From a bacterium (GTDB taxonomy: Bacteria > SZUA-79 > Acidulodesulfobacterales > Acidulodesulfobacteraceae), in contig JAKASB010000004.1 of the NCBI GenBank assembly GCA_021828255.1, forward strand, positions 1 to 40,097: a DNA stretch of 40,097 nucleotides, read 5' to 3'. The translations under genes and the position numbers were made by a program. The notes beneath the pieces were generated by a model that saw only the letters and a program-made list of their open reading frames with translations, ran no database searches and was not told the DNA's origin. Position 1 is the stretch's first letter. Each line of letters opens with the position of its first letter. Positions 16,240 to 23,691 of this stretch are shown here, one piece after another.

Positions 16240-17079
16240 ATGTATGAAATTGTCGGTAAAAAAAATCTCGGGGAAGGAATAAATTTATACAATATATCTG
16301 CTGCGGATGTTGCATTAAAAGCGTTGCCTGGACAGTTTATAATTCTAAGGGTTAATAAAAACGGGGAAAGAGTTCCAATCACCATAGCTAATTCCGACAA
16401 AAACAATAAAACAGTCACTATACTGGTTCAAACGCTTGGAAAAACAACGCATTTGCTCAGCGAACTTAACGTCGGCGACAGTTTAGCCGATGTAGTAGGT
16501 CCGCTCGGCATTCCTACGGAAATAGAAAAGTTCGGAACGGTAGTCTGCATTGGCGGGGGCTTTGGAATCGCCGCAATTTATCCTATAGCCAAAGCGCTAA
16601 AAGAAGCCGGTAATAACGTTATTTCGATAATAGGAGCGAGAAGCAAAGGACTTCTTTTAATGGAAGGCGAAATGAGGTCGGCAAGCAGTGAAGTCCTTAT
16701 CGCCACAAACGATGGAAGTTACGGCACAAAAGGAATAGTTACGGATGTTTTGAGGGAACTTATTTACGATAAAAAAATACAAATAGACAGGATTATTGCA
16801 ATAGGACCGGTAATTATGATGAAAGCAGTCAGCGACCTTACGAGAGAAAAATCTATTAAAACAATGGTAAGTTTAAATCCTATTATGATCGACGGAACAG
16901 GAATGTGCGGCGCATGCAGGGTCCTTGTCGATAAGAAAACGAAATTCGCCTGTGTGGATGGTCCAGATTTCGACGGACATCTTGTCGACTTCGATAATCT
17001 TATGAACAGGCTTAAATTTTACAAAGAGGAGGAAAAGGCTTCTTACGAATGTCATATGAAGCAACATCATAACGGATAA
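16240..17079 (+). CDS. nfnA: NfnA/SudB-type FAD and [2Fe-2S] subunit of ferredoxin-NADP reductase
   Basis: Small subunit of the NfnAB electron-bifurcating NADH-dependent reduced ferredoxin:NADP oxidoreductase, or of the related sulfide dehydrogenase. The N-terminal ferredoxin-reductase barrel binds FAD (GERVPITIAN). The nucleotide-binding domain has CIGGGFGIAAIYPIA (about 105-119), and the C-terminal cysteine cluster GTGMCGACRVLV..KFACVDGPDFDGHLVDF binds the [2Fe-2S] centre. Length (279 aa) is normal. It precedes the large subunit by 50 bases. The function is shared with nfnB: balancing NADH, NADPH and ferredoxin in anaerobic metabolism. PyrK-like dihydroorotate dehydrogenase electron transfer subunits are close relatives, but the neighbour favours Nfn. 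Confidence 0.85.
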   Translation: MYEIVGKKNLGEGINLYNISAADVALKALPGQFIILRVNKNGERVPITIANSDKNNKTVTILVQTLGKTTHLLSELNVGDSLADVVGPLGIPTEIEKFGTVVCIGGGFGIAAIYPIAKALKEAGNNVISIIGARSKGLLLMEGEMRSASSEVLIATNDGSYGTKGIVTDVLRELIYDKKIQIDRIIAIGPVIMMKAVSDLTREKSIKTMVSLNPIMIDGTGMCGACRVLVDKKTKFACVDGPDFDGHLVDFDNLMNRLKFYKEEEKASYECHMKQHHNG

Positions 17080-17129
17080 CCGCTGATAAATTTTATATAA
17101 TTCAGATAGGAAAATAAAGAGATAAAGAT

Positions 17130-18581
17130 ATGGATAAAATCGCAGATACAAATGAACAAAACTCCTTAGGAAATAAAGAAAGGCTCAAAATCAAAAGACA
17201 TGGGATGCAGTGTCAGTCTCCCGAAGAAAGAAGGCATAATTTTAAAGAAGTACCCTACGGGTATTCTTCCGAAGAAGCTATCGAGGAGGCTAAAAGATGT
17301 ATTCAATGCAAAAGACCTTACTGTATTGAGGGATGTCCCGTCAATATCGATATTCCTGCTTTCCTCAAACTTATCGAGGAAGGGGATTTTCTGGGTGCGG
17401 CGAAAAAAATTAAAGAAACTAATTCTTTGCCGGCTATCTGCGGCAGAGTCTGTCCCCAAGAAGATCAGTGCGAAAAGGTTTGCATCATAGGTAAAAGAAA
17501 AGACACGCCTTCCGTTGCTATAGGAAATTTAGAAAGATTTGCCGCGGATTATGAAGCTAAATACGGCGATATTTATGTCGAAGTTAATATGAAAAAAGAT
17601 AAAAAGATTGCCGTAGTCGGCGGGGGACCTGCCGGATTGACGGTAGCGGGAGATTTATGCAAGATGGGTTATTCCGTTTCTATATTTGAAGCTCTTCACG
17701 AAATAGGCGGGGTTTTAATGTACGGAATTCCCGAATTCCGTCTTCCCAAAGAGATTTTATTAAGAGAATTAAAGGTTCTTGAGGATATGGGCGTTGAGAT
17801 ATTTACGAATGAAGTAATAGGAAAAACCATAACAGTCGATGAACTGCTTGGTGAAAGAGGTTATAGCGCCGTTTTTATCGGAACAGGCGCTGGAACGCCT
17901 AAGTTTCTTAACATACCCGGAGAAGAATTTAACGGCGTTTACTCCGCAAACGAATTTCTTACCCGGGTTAATTTAATGAGGGCGTATAATAAATCGGAAT
18001 TCGATACCCCTATTAAATGTGGTAAAACATTAGTTGTTTTTGGAGCCGGTAATACTGCAATGGATGCGGTAAGAACAGGTTTAAGGCTCGGCTATGAGGA
18101 TGCAAGAATTTTTTATAGAAGGTCTAGAAAAGAAATGACGGCAAGACTCGAAGAGGTTCATCATGCCGAAGAGGAGGGAATTAAGTTTGAATTTTTAATA
18201 AATCCAGTTAGATTTATAGGAGATGAAAATCATAACGTCACGGCAGTGGAATGTGAACGTATGGAACTGGGAGAACCCGATGAAAGCGGCAGGAGAAGAC
18301 CTATTCCGATAAAAGGCTCGGAGTTTGTTACAAATATAGATGCGGCGGTTATCGCTATAGGAACTAACGTGAATCCTATCGTTCCTTCTTCTACGCCCGG
18401 AATGAATTTAAATAAATGGGGTTATATAATCGCGGACGAAAATACCGGAAAAACTACAAAAAAAGGTGTTTTTGCCGGCGGTGATATAGTTACCGGCGCT
18501 GCAACTGTTATACTTGCAATGGGGGCGGGGAAAAAAGCGGCGGTCGCAATCGATAAATATTTAGAAACAGGTATATGGTAA
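17130..18581 (+). CDS. nfnB: NfnB/SudA (GltD-like) large subunit of ferredoxin-NADP oxidoreductase
   Basis: A 483-residue flavoprotein of the glutamate-synthase small-chain family. The N-terminal Fe-S domain has CIQCKRPYCIEGCP and ICGRVCPQEDQCEKVC. The FAD site is AVVGGGPAGLTVAG (about 155-168) and the NADPH site VVFGAGNTAMDAVRTGLRLG. The C-terminal GVFAGGDIVTGAATVILAMGAGK is the second flavin-contact segment. It is often annotated gltA/gltD, but no glutamate synthase large chain is near and the upstream gene is NfnA-like, so a bifurcating transhydrogenase is the better call. A sulfide dehydrogenase remains possible. A hairpin repeat follows 44 bases after the stop. Confidence 0.85.
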   Translation: MDKIADTNEQNSLGNKERLKIKRHGMQCQSPEERRHNFKEVPYGYSSEEAIEEAKRCIQCKRPYCIEGCPVNIDIPAFLKLIEEGDFLGAAKKIKETNSLPAICGRVCPQEDQCEKVCIIGKRKDTPSVAIGNLERFAADYEAKYGDIYVEVNMKKDKKIAVVGGGPAGLTVAGDLCKMGYSVSIFEALHEIGGVLMYGIPEFRLPKEILLRELKVLEDMGVEIFTNEVIGKTITVDELLGERGYSAVFIGTGAGTPKFLNIPGEEFNGVYSANEFLTRVNLMRAYNKSEFDTPIKCGKTLVVFGAGNTAMDAVRTGLRLGYEDARIFYRRSRKEMTARLEEVHHAEEEGIKFEFLINPVRFIGDENHNVTAVECERMELGEPDESGRRRPIPIKGSEFVTNIDAAVIAIGTNVNPIVPSSTPGMNLNKWGYIIADENTGKTTKKGVFAGGDIVTGAATVILAMGAGKKAAVAIDKYLETGIW

Positions 18582-18625
18582 GTATAACATGGTAATATAC
18601 CACGGCAATTTTGAAGAAAAAAAAG

Positions 18626-18692
18626 AAAAAAGGTGTCAGATTTATTTTTTTTGTTTTGCGGAATAGGAATAAATAAATCTGACACCTTTTTT
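18626..18692. repeat. Perfect 21-base inverted repeat, REP/RAYT-like element and possible terminator
   Basis: The arms AAAAAAGGTGTCAGATTTATT (18626-18646) and its exact complement (18672-18692) flank a 25-base loop. A T-run continues to 18693, so on the + strand it can also act as a terminator for nfnB. From memory, GGTGTCAGATTTATT palindromes are scattered in many deltaproteobacterial genomes next to REP-associated (IS200-like) transposase genes. No transposase is present here. The rest of the 235-base gap holds a 15-base repeat copy (18709) and a promoter for tRNA-Leu. Confidence 0.75.
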
Positions 18693-18708
18693 TACCTTTT
18701 TTTATGTA

Positions 18709-18723
18709 AAATCGGGATTTGGG
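18709..18723 (+). repeat. Single copy of the AAATCGGGATTTGGG repeat
   Basis: A 15-base exact match to 16038-16052 (AAATCGGGATTTGGG). Here it stands alone, without the opposite arm, 16 bases after the RAYT-like hairpin. Confidence 0.7.
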
Positions 18724-18737
18724 TTACATCGTAATAT

Positions 18738-18768
18738 TTGACAAATTTTGTTATTTATGAGATATATT
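18738..18768 (+). promoter_or_regulatory. Probable sigma-70 promoter of tRNA-Leu
   Basis: A perfect TTGACA (18738-18743) is followed 19 bases later by TATATT (18763-18768), or 17 bases later by the weaker GATATA. The tRNA starts about 48 bases downstream. pheS could be transcribed from the same promoter. Confidence 0.55.
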
Positions 18769-18816
18769 ATATATTCGTCATATTCGTTTAATCGCCGCAT
18801 TTTATGCAACCTGATT

Positions 18817-18904
18817 GCCGGGGTGGCGGAAGTGGTAGACGCAAGGGACTTAAAATCCCTCGGAACTTAGTTCCGTGCCGGTTCGATTCCGGCCCTCGGC
18901 ACCA
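18817..18904 (+). tRNA. tRNA-Leu (TAA)
   Basis: An 88-base class II tRNA. Acceptor GCCGGGG pairs with CCTCGGC. Anticodon stem AGGGA/TCCCT encloses loop CTTAAAA with anticodon TAA at 18851-18853. A long variable arm (CGGAACTTAGTTCCG) is present, the T arm is GCCGG TTCGATT CCGGC, and CCA is encoded (18902-18904). It lies 36 bases before pheS. Confidence 0.97.
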
Positions 18905-18940
18905 TATTAAGTCATAAAAAAATTAACAAAATTCCTCCTT

Positions 18941-19975
18941 ATGGATAACAAATTAGAAATAATAAACGAAATAGACAAAATCTTCGAAGAGGCGCAAAAA
19001 TCGCTTAATTCTGCAAAGGATTTAAACGAACTTGACATTAGTTTTCGTTTTTTTACCGGAAAAAAGGGTAGGTTAACCGAAATTATGCATAATATACGTT
19101 TATATTCTACCGAAGAAAAGAAAATTGTCGGAGCAAAGTCTAACGAAGTTAAAAACACTATAGAGTTTATTTATAATGCCAGAAAAAACGAGTTTTCCGG
19201 CGCCGAGCAGAAAAAGTTTTTAAATAGATACAGGGTAGATTTAACTATTCCCGGCAATTATATAGAAAGACATCATAAACATCCTATAACCGCAGTTTTA
19301 GAAGAGGCTTCCGATTTTTTTTCCTCTATGGGCTTCGAGATAGTCGAAGGTCCTGAAATCGAAACTACTTATTATAATTTTGATGCCCTTAATATACCTG
19401 CGGACCATCCTGCAAGGGATGTGTGGGACACCTTTTATCTGTTAAATGGACTTGTTCCGAGAACTCATACGTCCAGCGTTCAAGTGAGAACTATGGAAAA
19501 AAAATCTCCTCCGTTCAGAGTTATTGCACCAGGCAGGTGTTATAGATACGAAGCCGTCGATGCTACGCATCTATTTATGTTTAATCAGATGGAAGGACTT
19601 TTTGTCGATAAAAATGTCAGATTAACGGATTTAAAGGGTATTCTGGAAGAAACCGTGAAGAACCTTCTTGGTGCCAGAAAGACGCGTTTTAGGCCGGCTT
19701 TTTATCCATTCGTCGAACCAGGTTTAGATCTCGATATCGAGTGTGTTTTTTGTGGAGGCAGGGGTTGCGGCATTTGTAAAAATACCGGATGGATAGAGGT
19801 TATTCCCTGCGGAATGGTTCATCCCAATGTTTTTAAGTATGCGGGAATAGATCCGCAGGAATATAGGGGATTTGCCTTTGGAATGGGATTCGACAGAATC
19901 GTTATGCTGAAATATAGTATTAACGATCTCAGATTGCTTTACCACGGAAATCTCGATATTCTGAACCAGTTTTAA
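18941..19975 (+). CDS. pheS: Phenylalanine-tRNA ligase alpha subunit
   Basis: Catalytic alpha chain of the alpha2-beta2 PheRS, 344 residues. After an N-terminal coiled-coil tRNA-contacting region come HPITAVLEEASDFFSSMGFEIVEGPE, motif 2 (FRVIAPGRCYRYEAVDATH), a cysteine-rich insert CVFCGGRGCGICKNTGW that is common in bacterial PheS, and motif 3 GMGFDRIVMLKY. The usual infC-rpmI-rplT genes are not upstream; a tRNA-Leu gene is. pheT does not follow directly: it begins about 3.7 kb downstream, after three unrelated genes. An essential enzyme of translation. Confidence 0.97.
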   Translation: MDNKLEIINEIDKIFEEAQKSLNSAKDLNELDISFRFFTGKKGRLTEIMHNIRLYSTEEKKIVGAKSNEVKNTIEFIYNARKNEFSGAEQKKFLNRYRVDLTIPGNYIERHHKHPITAVLEEASDFFSSMGFEIVEGPEIETTYYNFDALNIPADHPARDVWDTFYLLNGLVPRTHTSSVQVRTMEKKSPPFRVIAPGRCYRYEAVDATHLFMFNQMEGLFVDKNVRLTDLKGILEETVKNLLGARKTRFRPAFYPFVEPGLDLDIECVFCGGRGCGICKNTGWIEVIPCGMVHPNVFKYAGIDPQEYRGFAFGMGFDRIVMLKYSINDLRLLYHGNLDILNQF

Positions 19976-19982
19976 TCCCTTT

Positions 19983-22043
19983 TCACTTCATCAAAAACTC
20001 CGATATTTCTCCCGAATAAGTAATAAAAACTTTTTCTTTAGCTCTTGAAGCCGCAACGTAAAAGAGTTTAACTTCGTCATCCCTGCCGGTTTCCAATTTA
20101 ATCTTGTCATTTAAAAATTGAGCAAACGGGTGTTTCGAGATTTTCCGTTGAGTAACCGTTGGAAACATACTTCTTAAATGCGGAATATTTCCGTTAGATA
20201 CGTTTACTATAAATATAATATCGAATTCCAACCCCTTGCTCTTATGTATCGTTCCTACATAACTGCTTTTATTAAAACCGGGGACGGCTTTAAAACTATT
20301 TTCCTCTTTTTTGGTTCTGACCAAAATAGCGGTCGATTTTCCTTGAGAGTTAAACTTATTAGACATTTTTTTAACAAATTTTTCTTCAAGATTTTTATTT
20401 TTAAATTGCAGAATATTAACAATATTATTATTGCCATTTTTTTCGCCCCTTTTATTTTTCGCCAATAATTTTTTAGGGTATCTAAAGGCAATTTTATTTA
20501 TTATTAAATTGCAAAAATCTATAATTTTATAATGAGACCTATAATTATTTTGAAATACAAAGATTTTTCCGGAAGGGAAAAATAGGTCGAAGAATAATAT
20601 ATTCAAAGAATCGCCGCCGTTAAATCCGTATATAGCCTGGTCGTCGTCTCCGGCATACATAACTGCGCCTCTGGCAAAGTCTAATTTTTTTATAATATAA
20701 TCGCTAAAAAAATCGAGGTCTTGATATTCATCGACGAGGACATATTTGAACCTTGATGCGATATCGTAAACAATATCTTGGTTTTTAAAAAGTTTTAAAA
20801 CATATAAAATAATTTCATCGTAAGATATAAAAACATTCTTTGTGTTTTCGCCGGAATTGTTGTCGTTTTCTTTGATTAAAGGAGTGGATTTGAACCCTAA
20901 TTCTTTATAAAATTCTTTGATAATGGAATAGAAGAAACTGTGATACGTTGAAATATTTAAAACTTTATCATAAGTTAGATTATTATTAGTTTCGTTGTTC
21001 ATTGTAAAGGAGGATGCAATTCTATTTTTTATCTCGGTAGCGGCATTATTCGTAAATGTTAAAATTATTATGGAATCTGCAGAAATAAAATTTGAAAGAT
21101 ATAAAAATTTATTCACTATAATTCCCGTTTTTCCCGACCCCGCTCCTGCAATAACAAGATGAGGGGAAAATATTTCTTTTATAGATATATCTTGAATTGT
21201 ACTCATTTCGCCGAGCCCTGTTTTATTTGTTTTGTTTTTGTTATAACTGCAATGAACCGGCTTGCGGACGTTTCCGGTAGTCCCAAGAAATATTTTAATT
21301 TTATTAATTAATTCGCCTGGATAAAGATAAATATCCGTTAAGGTAGTGTTTATAGATATGCCGTTTTTTGAAATAAATTCGCCGTTTGAATCTACAATTT
21401 TTTTTAACGGAACAATTGTTAATTTAATTTCAAATTTTTTATCGTCAAAAAAAAACAAACCTGTTTTGTCATAATTTTCAGGTTTCTTTTTATTTTTATT
21501 TATATGAAACCCTAAGGCGTTAATTTTATAAATAATGTTAGCCATAGACGAGGTGTAACCGCCGTATTTATTATCTTTAACCATTCTGGTTTCTATCAAA
21601 AAGATTAAGCGTGTTTTGTAAATGTCTAAAATCAAGTATTCGTAAGAATTTTTATCGTAATTTAAATATGAAGAAAAAATGTTATTTATGTTAAAACCGT
21701 TTTCGGCTCTTATGCAAAAGACAATCCGGTTATTTAAAACAAAATCGCAAATCGCATTAAATAATACGGCGTCCCACAGGCATTTTATTTTTATGTCCTC
21801 TAAAATGATGACTCTTGCGGATAAAAACTTATTAATATCTCTAAAGGGAAAATTGAGTGGAGAAGTTATTTTGCCGTTAAAATCAAAATGCGTTTTTAAA
21901 GCTTCAAAAGAATAAAATTTATAATCAATTTCTAATTCATTAATTCTTTTTATAAAATCTTCTTTTTCTAATTCTGAAGAAAGCATAATTCCGATTGAAC
22001 CGGATAGATTAAAATTGAAATTTTTAAAATAAAGATTTATCAT
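19983..22043 (-). CDS. UvrD/Rep-family superfamily 1 helicase with long unrecognised N-terminal region
   Basis: A 686-residue protein. The C-terminal 390 residues are an SF1A helicase: Walker A HLVIAGAGSGKTG (about 296-307), motif Ia ILTFTNNAATEIKNRI, motif II VLVDEYQDLD, motif III AGDDDQAIYGFNGGD, motif IV FQNNYRS, motif V VGTIHKSKGLEFD and motif VI LFYVAASRAKEK. This core is shorter than UvrD/PcrA because subdomains are reduced. The first 290 residues match no domain I know. It runs antisense between pheS (7-base gap, convergent) and a phosphoribosyltransferase gene (27-base divergent gap). A DNA-repair or defence helicase is likely. Confidence 0.85.
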   Translation of the reverse strand: MINLYFKNFNFNLSGSIGIMLSSELEKEDFIKRINELEIDYKFYSFEALKTHFDFNGKITSPLNFPFRDINKFLSARVIILEDIKIKCLWDAVLFNAICDFVLNNRIVFCIRAENGFNINNIFSSYLNYDKNSYEYLILDIYKTRLIFLIETRMVKDNKYGGYTSSMANIIYKINALGFHINKNKKKPENYDKTGLFFFDDKKFEIKLTIVPLKKIVDSNGEFISKNGISINTTLTDIYLYPGELINKIKIFLGTTGNVRKPVHCSYNKNKTNKTGLGEMSTIQDISIKEIFSPHLVIAGAGSGKTGIIVNKFLYLSNFISADSIIILTFTNNAATEIKNRIASSFTMNNETNNNLTYDKVLNISTYHSFFYSIIKEFYKELGFKSTPLIKENDNNSGENTKNVFISYDEIILYVLKLFKNQDIVYDIASRFKYVLVDEYQDLDFFSDYIIKKLDFARGAVMYAGDDDQAIYGFNGGDSLNILFFDLFFPSGKIFVFQNNYRSHYKIIDFCNLIINKIAFRYPKKLLAKNKRGEKNGNNNIVNILQFKNKNLEEKFVKKMSNKFNSQGKSTAILVRTKKEENSFKAVPGFNKSSYVGTIHKSKGLEFDIIFIVNVSNGNIPHLRSMFPTVTQRKISKHPFAQFLNDKIKLETGRDDEVKLFYVAASRAKEKVFITYSGEISEFLMK

Positions 22044-22070
22044 ATTATAAATTTATAAATTAAATAAACA

Positions 22071-22673
22071 ATGATCCAAAAATATAATAATATTAATATC
22101 GGTAAAAACGGGGAATATTTTTATCTTAAAGACTATATGCCGAAAAATAAAAAGACCTCGTTAGACAAAGACGCCGTTAAGCATTCGGAATATATATTAA
22201 AATACAAAAAAGGAGATCCCCTGATAATAGCTTTTTTCGTCAAAATTTTAAATAATATTATATATAATTATTTTTATTTTTACGATTTGATTCTTCCTGT
22301 TCCCCCAAGCAATTCCTATTTAGATGTTTATCCTAACGCTATCGTCTGCTCATATCTTTCGGCGCTGGGAACGATAAATACTCTTGAAAGAGCGATTGCC
22401 TGCTATAAAGGACATAAACCCGGACATATAGAAGATATCGAATCTAAAAAAAATGATCTAATGCATATTTCCGTAATAAATAAATATGACTTTGAATATA
22501 AAAACATAATAATTTTGGACGATATTATTACCACTGGAACAACATTTGCCCATATAAAGGATGCTTTGTTAAGAAAAGGCGCAAATTCGGTCACAGGGTT
22601 GTTTCTCGGAAAAACATATTCAGCTTATCCGGCTTACGGTTTTAGAAAAGAGGATATTAATATTAATGGATGA
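22071..22673 (+). CDS. Phosphoribosyltransferase-fold protein (ShosT/ComF-like)
   Basis: A 200-residue type I phosphoribosyltransferase domain. The PRPP-binding signature is NIIILDDIITTGTTFA (about 145-160), with a preceding strand DLILPVPPS (72-80) as in ComF and purine-type PRTases. The N-terminal cysteines (zinc finger) of ComF are absent. It overlaps the DprA-like gene by 8 bases, so the two are one operon. A PRTase plus DprA-like pair is the composition of the ShosTA toxin-antitoxin/anti-phage system. Competence ComF next to DprA is the alternative. The enzymatic substrate is unknown. Confidence 0.75.
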   Translation: MIQKYNNINIGKNGEYFYLKDYMPKNKKTSLDKDAVKHSEYILKYKKGDPLIIAFFVKILNNIIYNYFYFYDLILPVPPSNSYLDVYPNAIVCSYLSALGTINTLERAIACYKGHKPGHIEDIESKKNDLMHISVINKYDFEYKNIIILDDIITTGTTFAHIKDALLRKGANSVTGLFLGKTYSAYPAYGFRKEDINING

Positions 22674-23658
22674 TTTAATATGCACTCTTGCACTAAAAAA
22701 GATAAAAGGACTTAAGAATCAGCATATATTTTTTTTATTAAAAACGTTTAAGAATCCATGCGAAATTTTTAGCGCAGATAAGTCTGATTTTATGAGAGCC
22801 GGTTTAAAAACCGAGTATATAAAAATTTTAACTAATCCAAGAATCATAAAGACCGCATTCTTTGATGCGATTAAAGAAATCGAAGAAGCTTCTAAAAATG
22901 GAATTAAAATTATAACCTTTAATTCGGCTTTATACCCTTCTAATCTAAATCTTATAAAAGCCAAACCCCCGGTTCTATATTATAAAGGAGTATTAAAGGA
23001 AAATTTAAGATTTGCGGCAACGGTCGTTGGGCAGAGAAAGCCGCCTAATTATGCATTAGAACTTGCAAGAAATATTACCGTAAAGTTATGTTTACACGGT
23101 TATTCTATAATAAGCGGACTTGCATTAGGGATAGATGCTATAGCCCACAAGACTGCGTTAAAAAATAACGGCTATACTATTGCTTATATCGGTTCGGGTT
23201 TGCTGGCACCGGTGTATCCGCTGGAAAATAAAGACTTGTATAATGAAATAATATTAAGCGGCGGAGCTATAATTTCGGAACTGCCTTTGTATGAAAAAAC
23301 CTCTTCCAAAAATTTAGTCGCAAGAGACAGGTTGCAGAGCGGTTCAGGACTTGGAACGTTTGCGGTGTCTTCGCCGGTAAAAAGCGGAACAATGAAAACA
23401 TGCAATTTTTCCATAAAGCAAAAAAGGCCTGTTTTTGTTCCGGAATATAATTTAAAACTTATGAATTCTCCTGATAATCTGGGCTTAAAATCGCTTTTTG
23501 GAGCCGTAGGTGTCTTTGGTTTAAAGTTAATTAAAGATCTTTCTTTAGATATAACGGAAGCCGTGGACGAGATGATGCAGGTTTATAATAAAATGTATGC
23601 CGAAAAGTTTGATGAAGACGACTCGTTAATACAACCGGGATTATTCGACTTTATGTAA
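22666..23658 (+). CDS. DprA/Smf-like Rossmann protein, divergent (ShosA-like candidate)
   Basis: A 330-residue DprA-family protein. An N-terminal helical (HhH-like) region precedes NSALYPSNLNLIKAKPPVLYYKG and the Rossmann core: TVVGQRKPPNYA (119-130, normally GSR in DprA), SGLALGIDAIAH (150-161), GSGLLAPVYPLENKDLY and GGAIISELPLY. The usual FPxRNRxIAGLS is altered to NLVARDRLQSGSGLG, followed by SPVKSGTMKT. A C-terminal winged helix is short or absent. The altered motifs suggest it is not the housekeeping DNA-uptake loader. It is co-transcribed with the PRTase and lies 33 bases before pheT. Confidence 0.8.
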   Translation: MDDLICTLALKKIKGLKNQHIFFLLKTFKNPCEIFSADKSDFMRAGLKTEYIKILTNPRIIKTAFFDAIKEIEEASKNGIKIITFNSALYPSNLNLIKAKPPVLYYKGVLKENLRFAATVVGQRKPPNYALELARNITVKLCLHGYSIISGLALGIDAIAHKTALKNNGYTIAYIGSGLLAPVYPLENKDLYNEIILSGGAIISELPLYEKTSSKNLVARDRLQSGSGLGTFAVSSPVKSGTMKTCNFSIKQKRPVFVPEYNLKLMNSPDNLGLKSLFGAVGVFGLKLIKDLSLDITEAVDEMMQVYNKMYAEKFDEDDSLIQPGLFDFM

Positions 23659-23676
23659 CCTATTTTTTTATAAGAA

Positions 23677-23682
23677 AGGAGG
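23677..23682 (+). promoter_or_regulatory. Strong ribosome binding site that fixes the pheT start
   Basis: AGGAGG lies 9 bases before TTG 23692, but only 3 bases before the ORF-track start TTG 23686. The spacing supports 23692. Confidence 0.75.
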
Positions 23683-23691
23683 AATTTGAAA

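Noticed and set aside
17130-18581. Glutamate synthase small chain (gltD)
   Set aside because: No large glutamate synthase chain is nearby and the upstream gene is an NfnA-type subunit.
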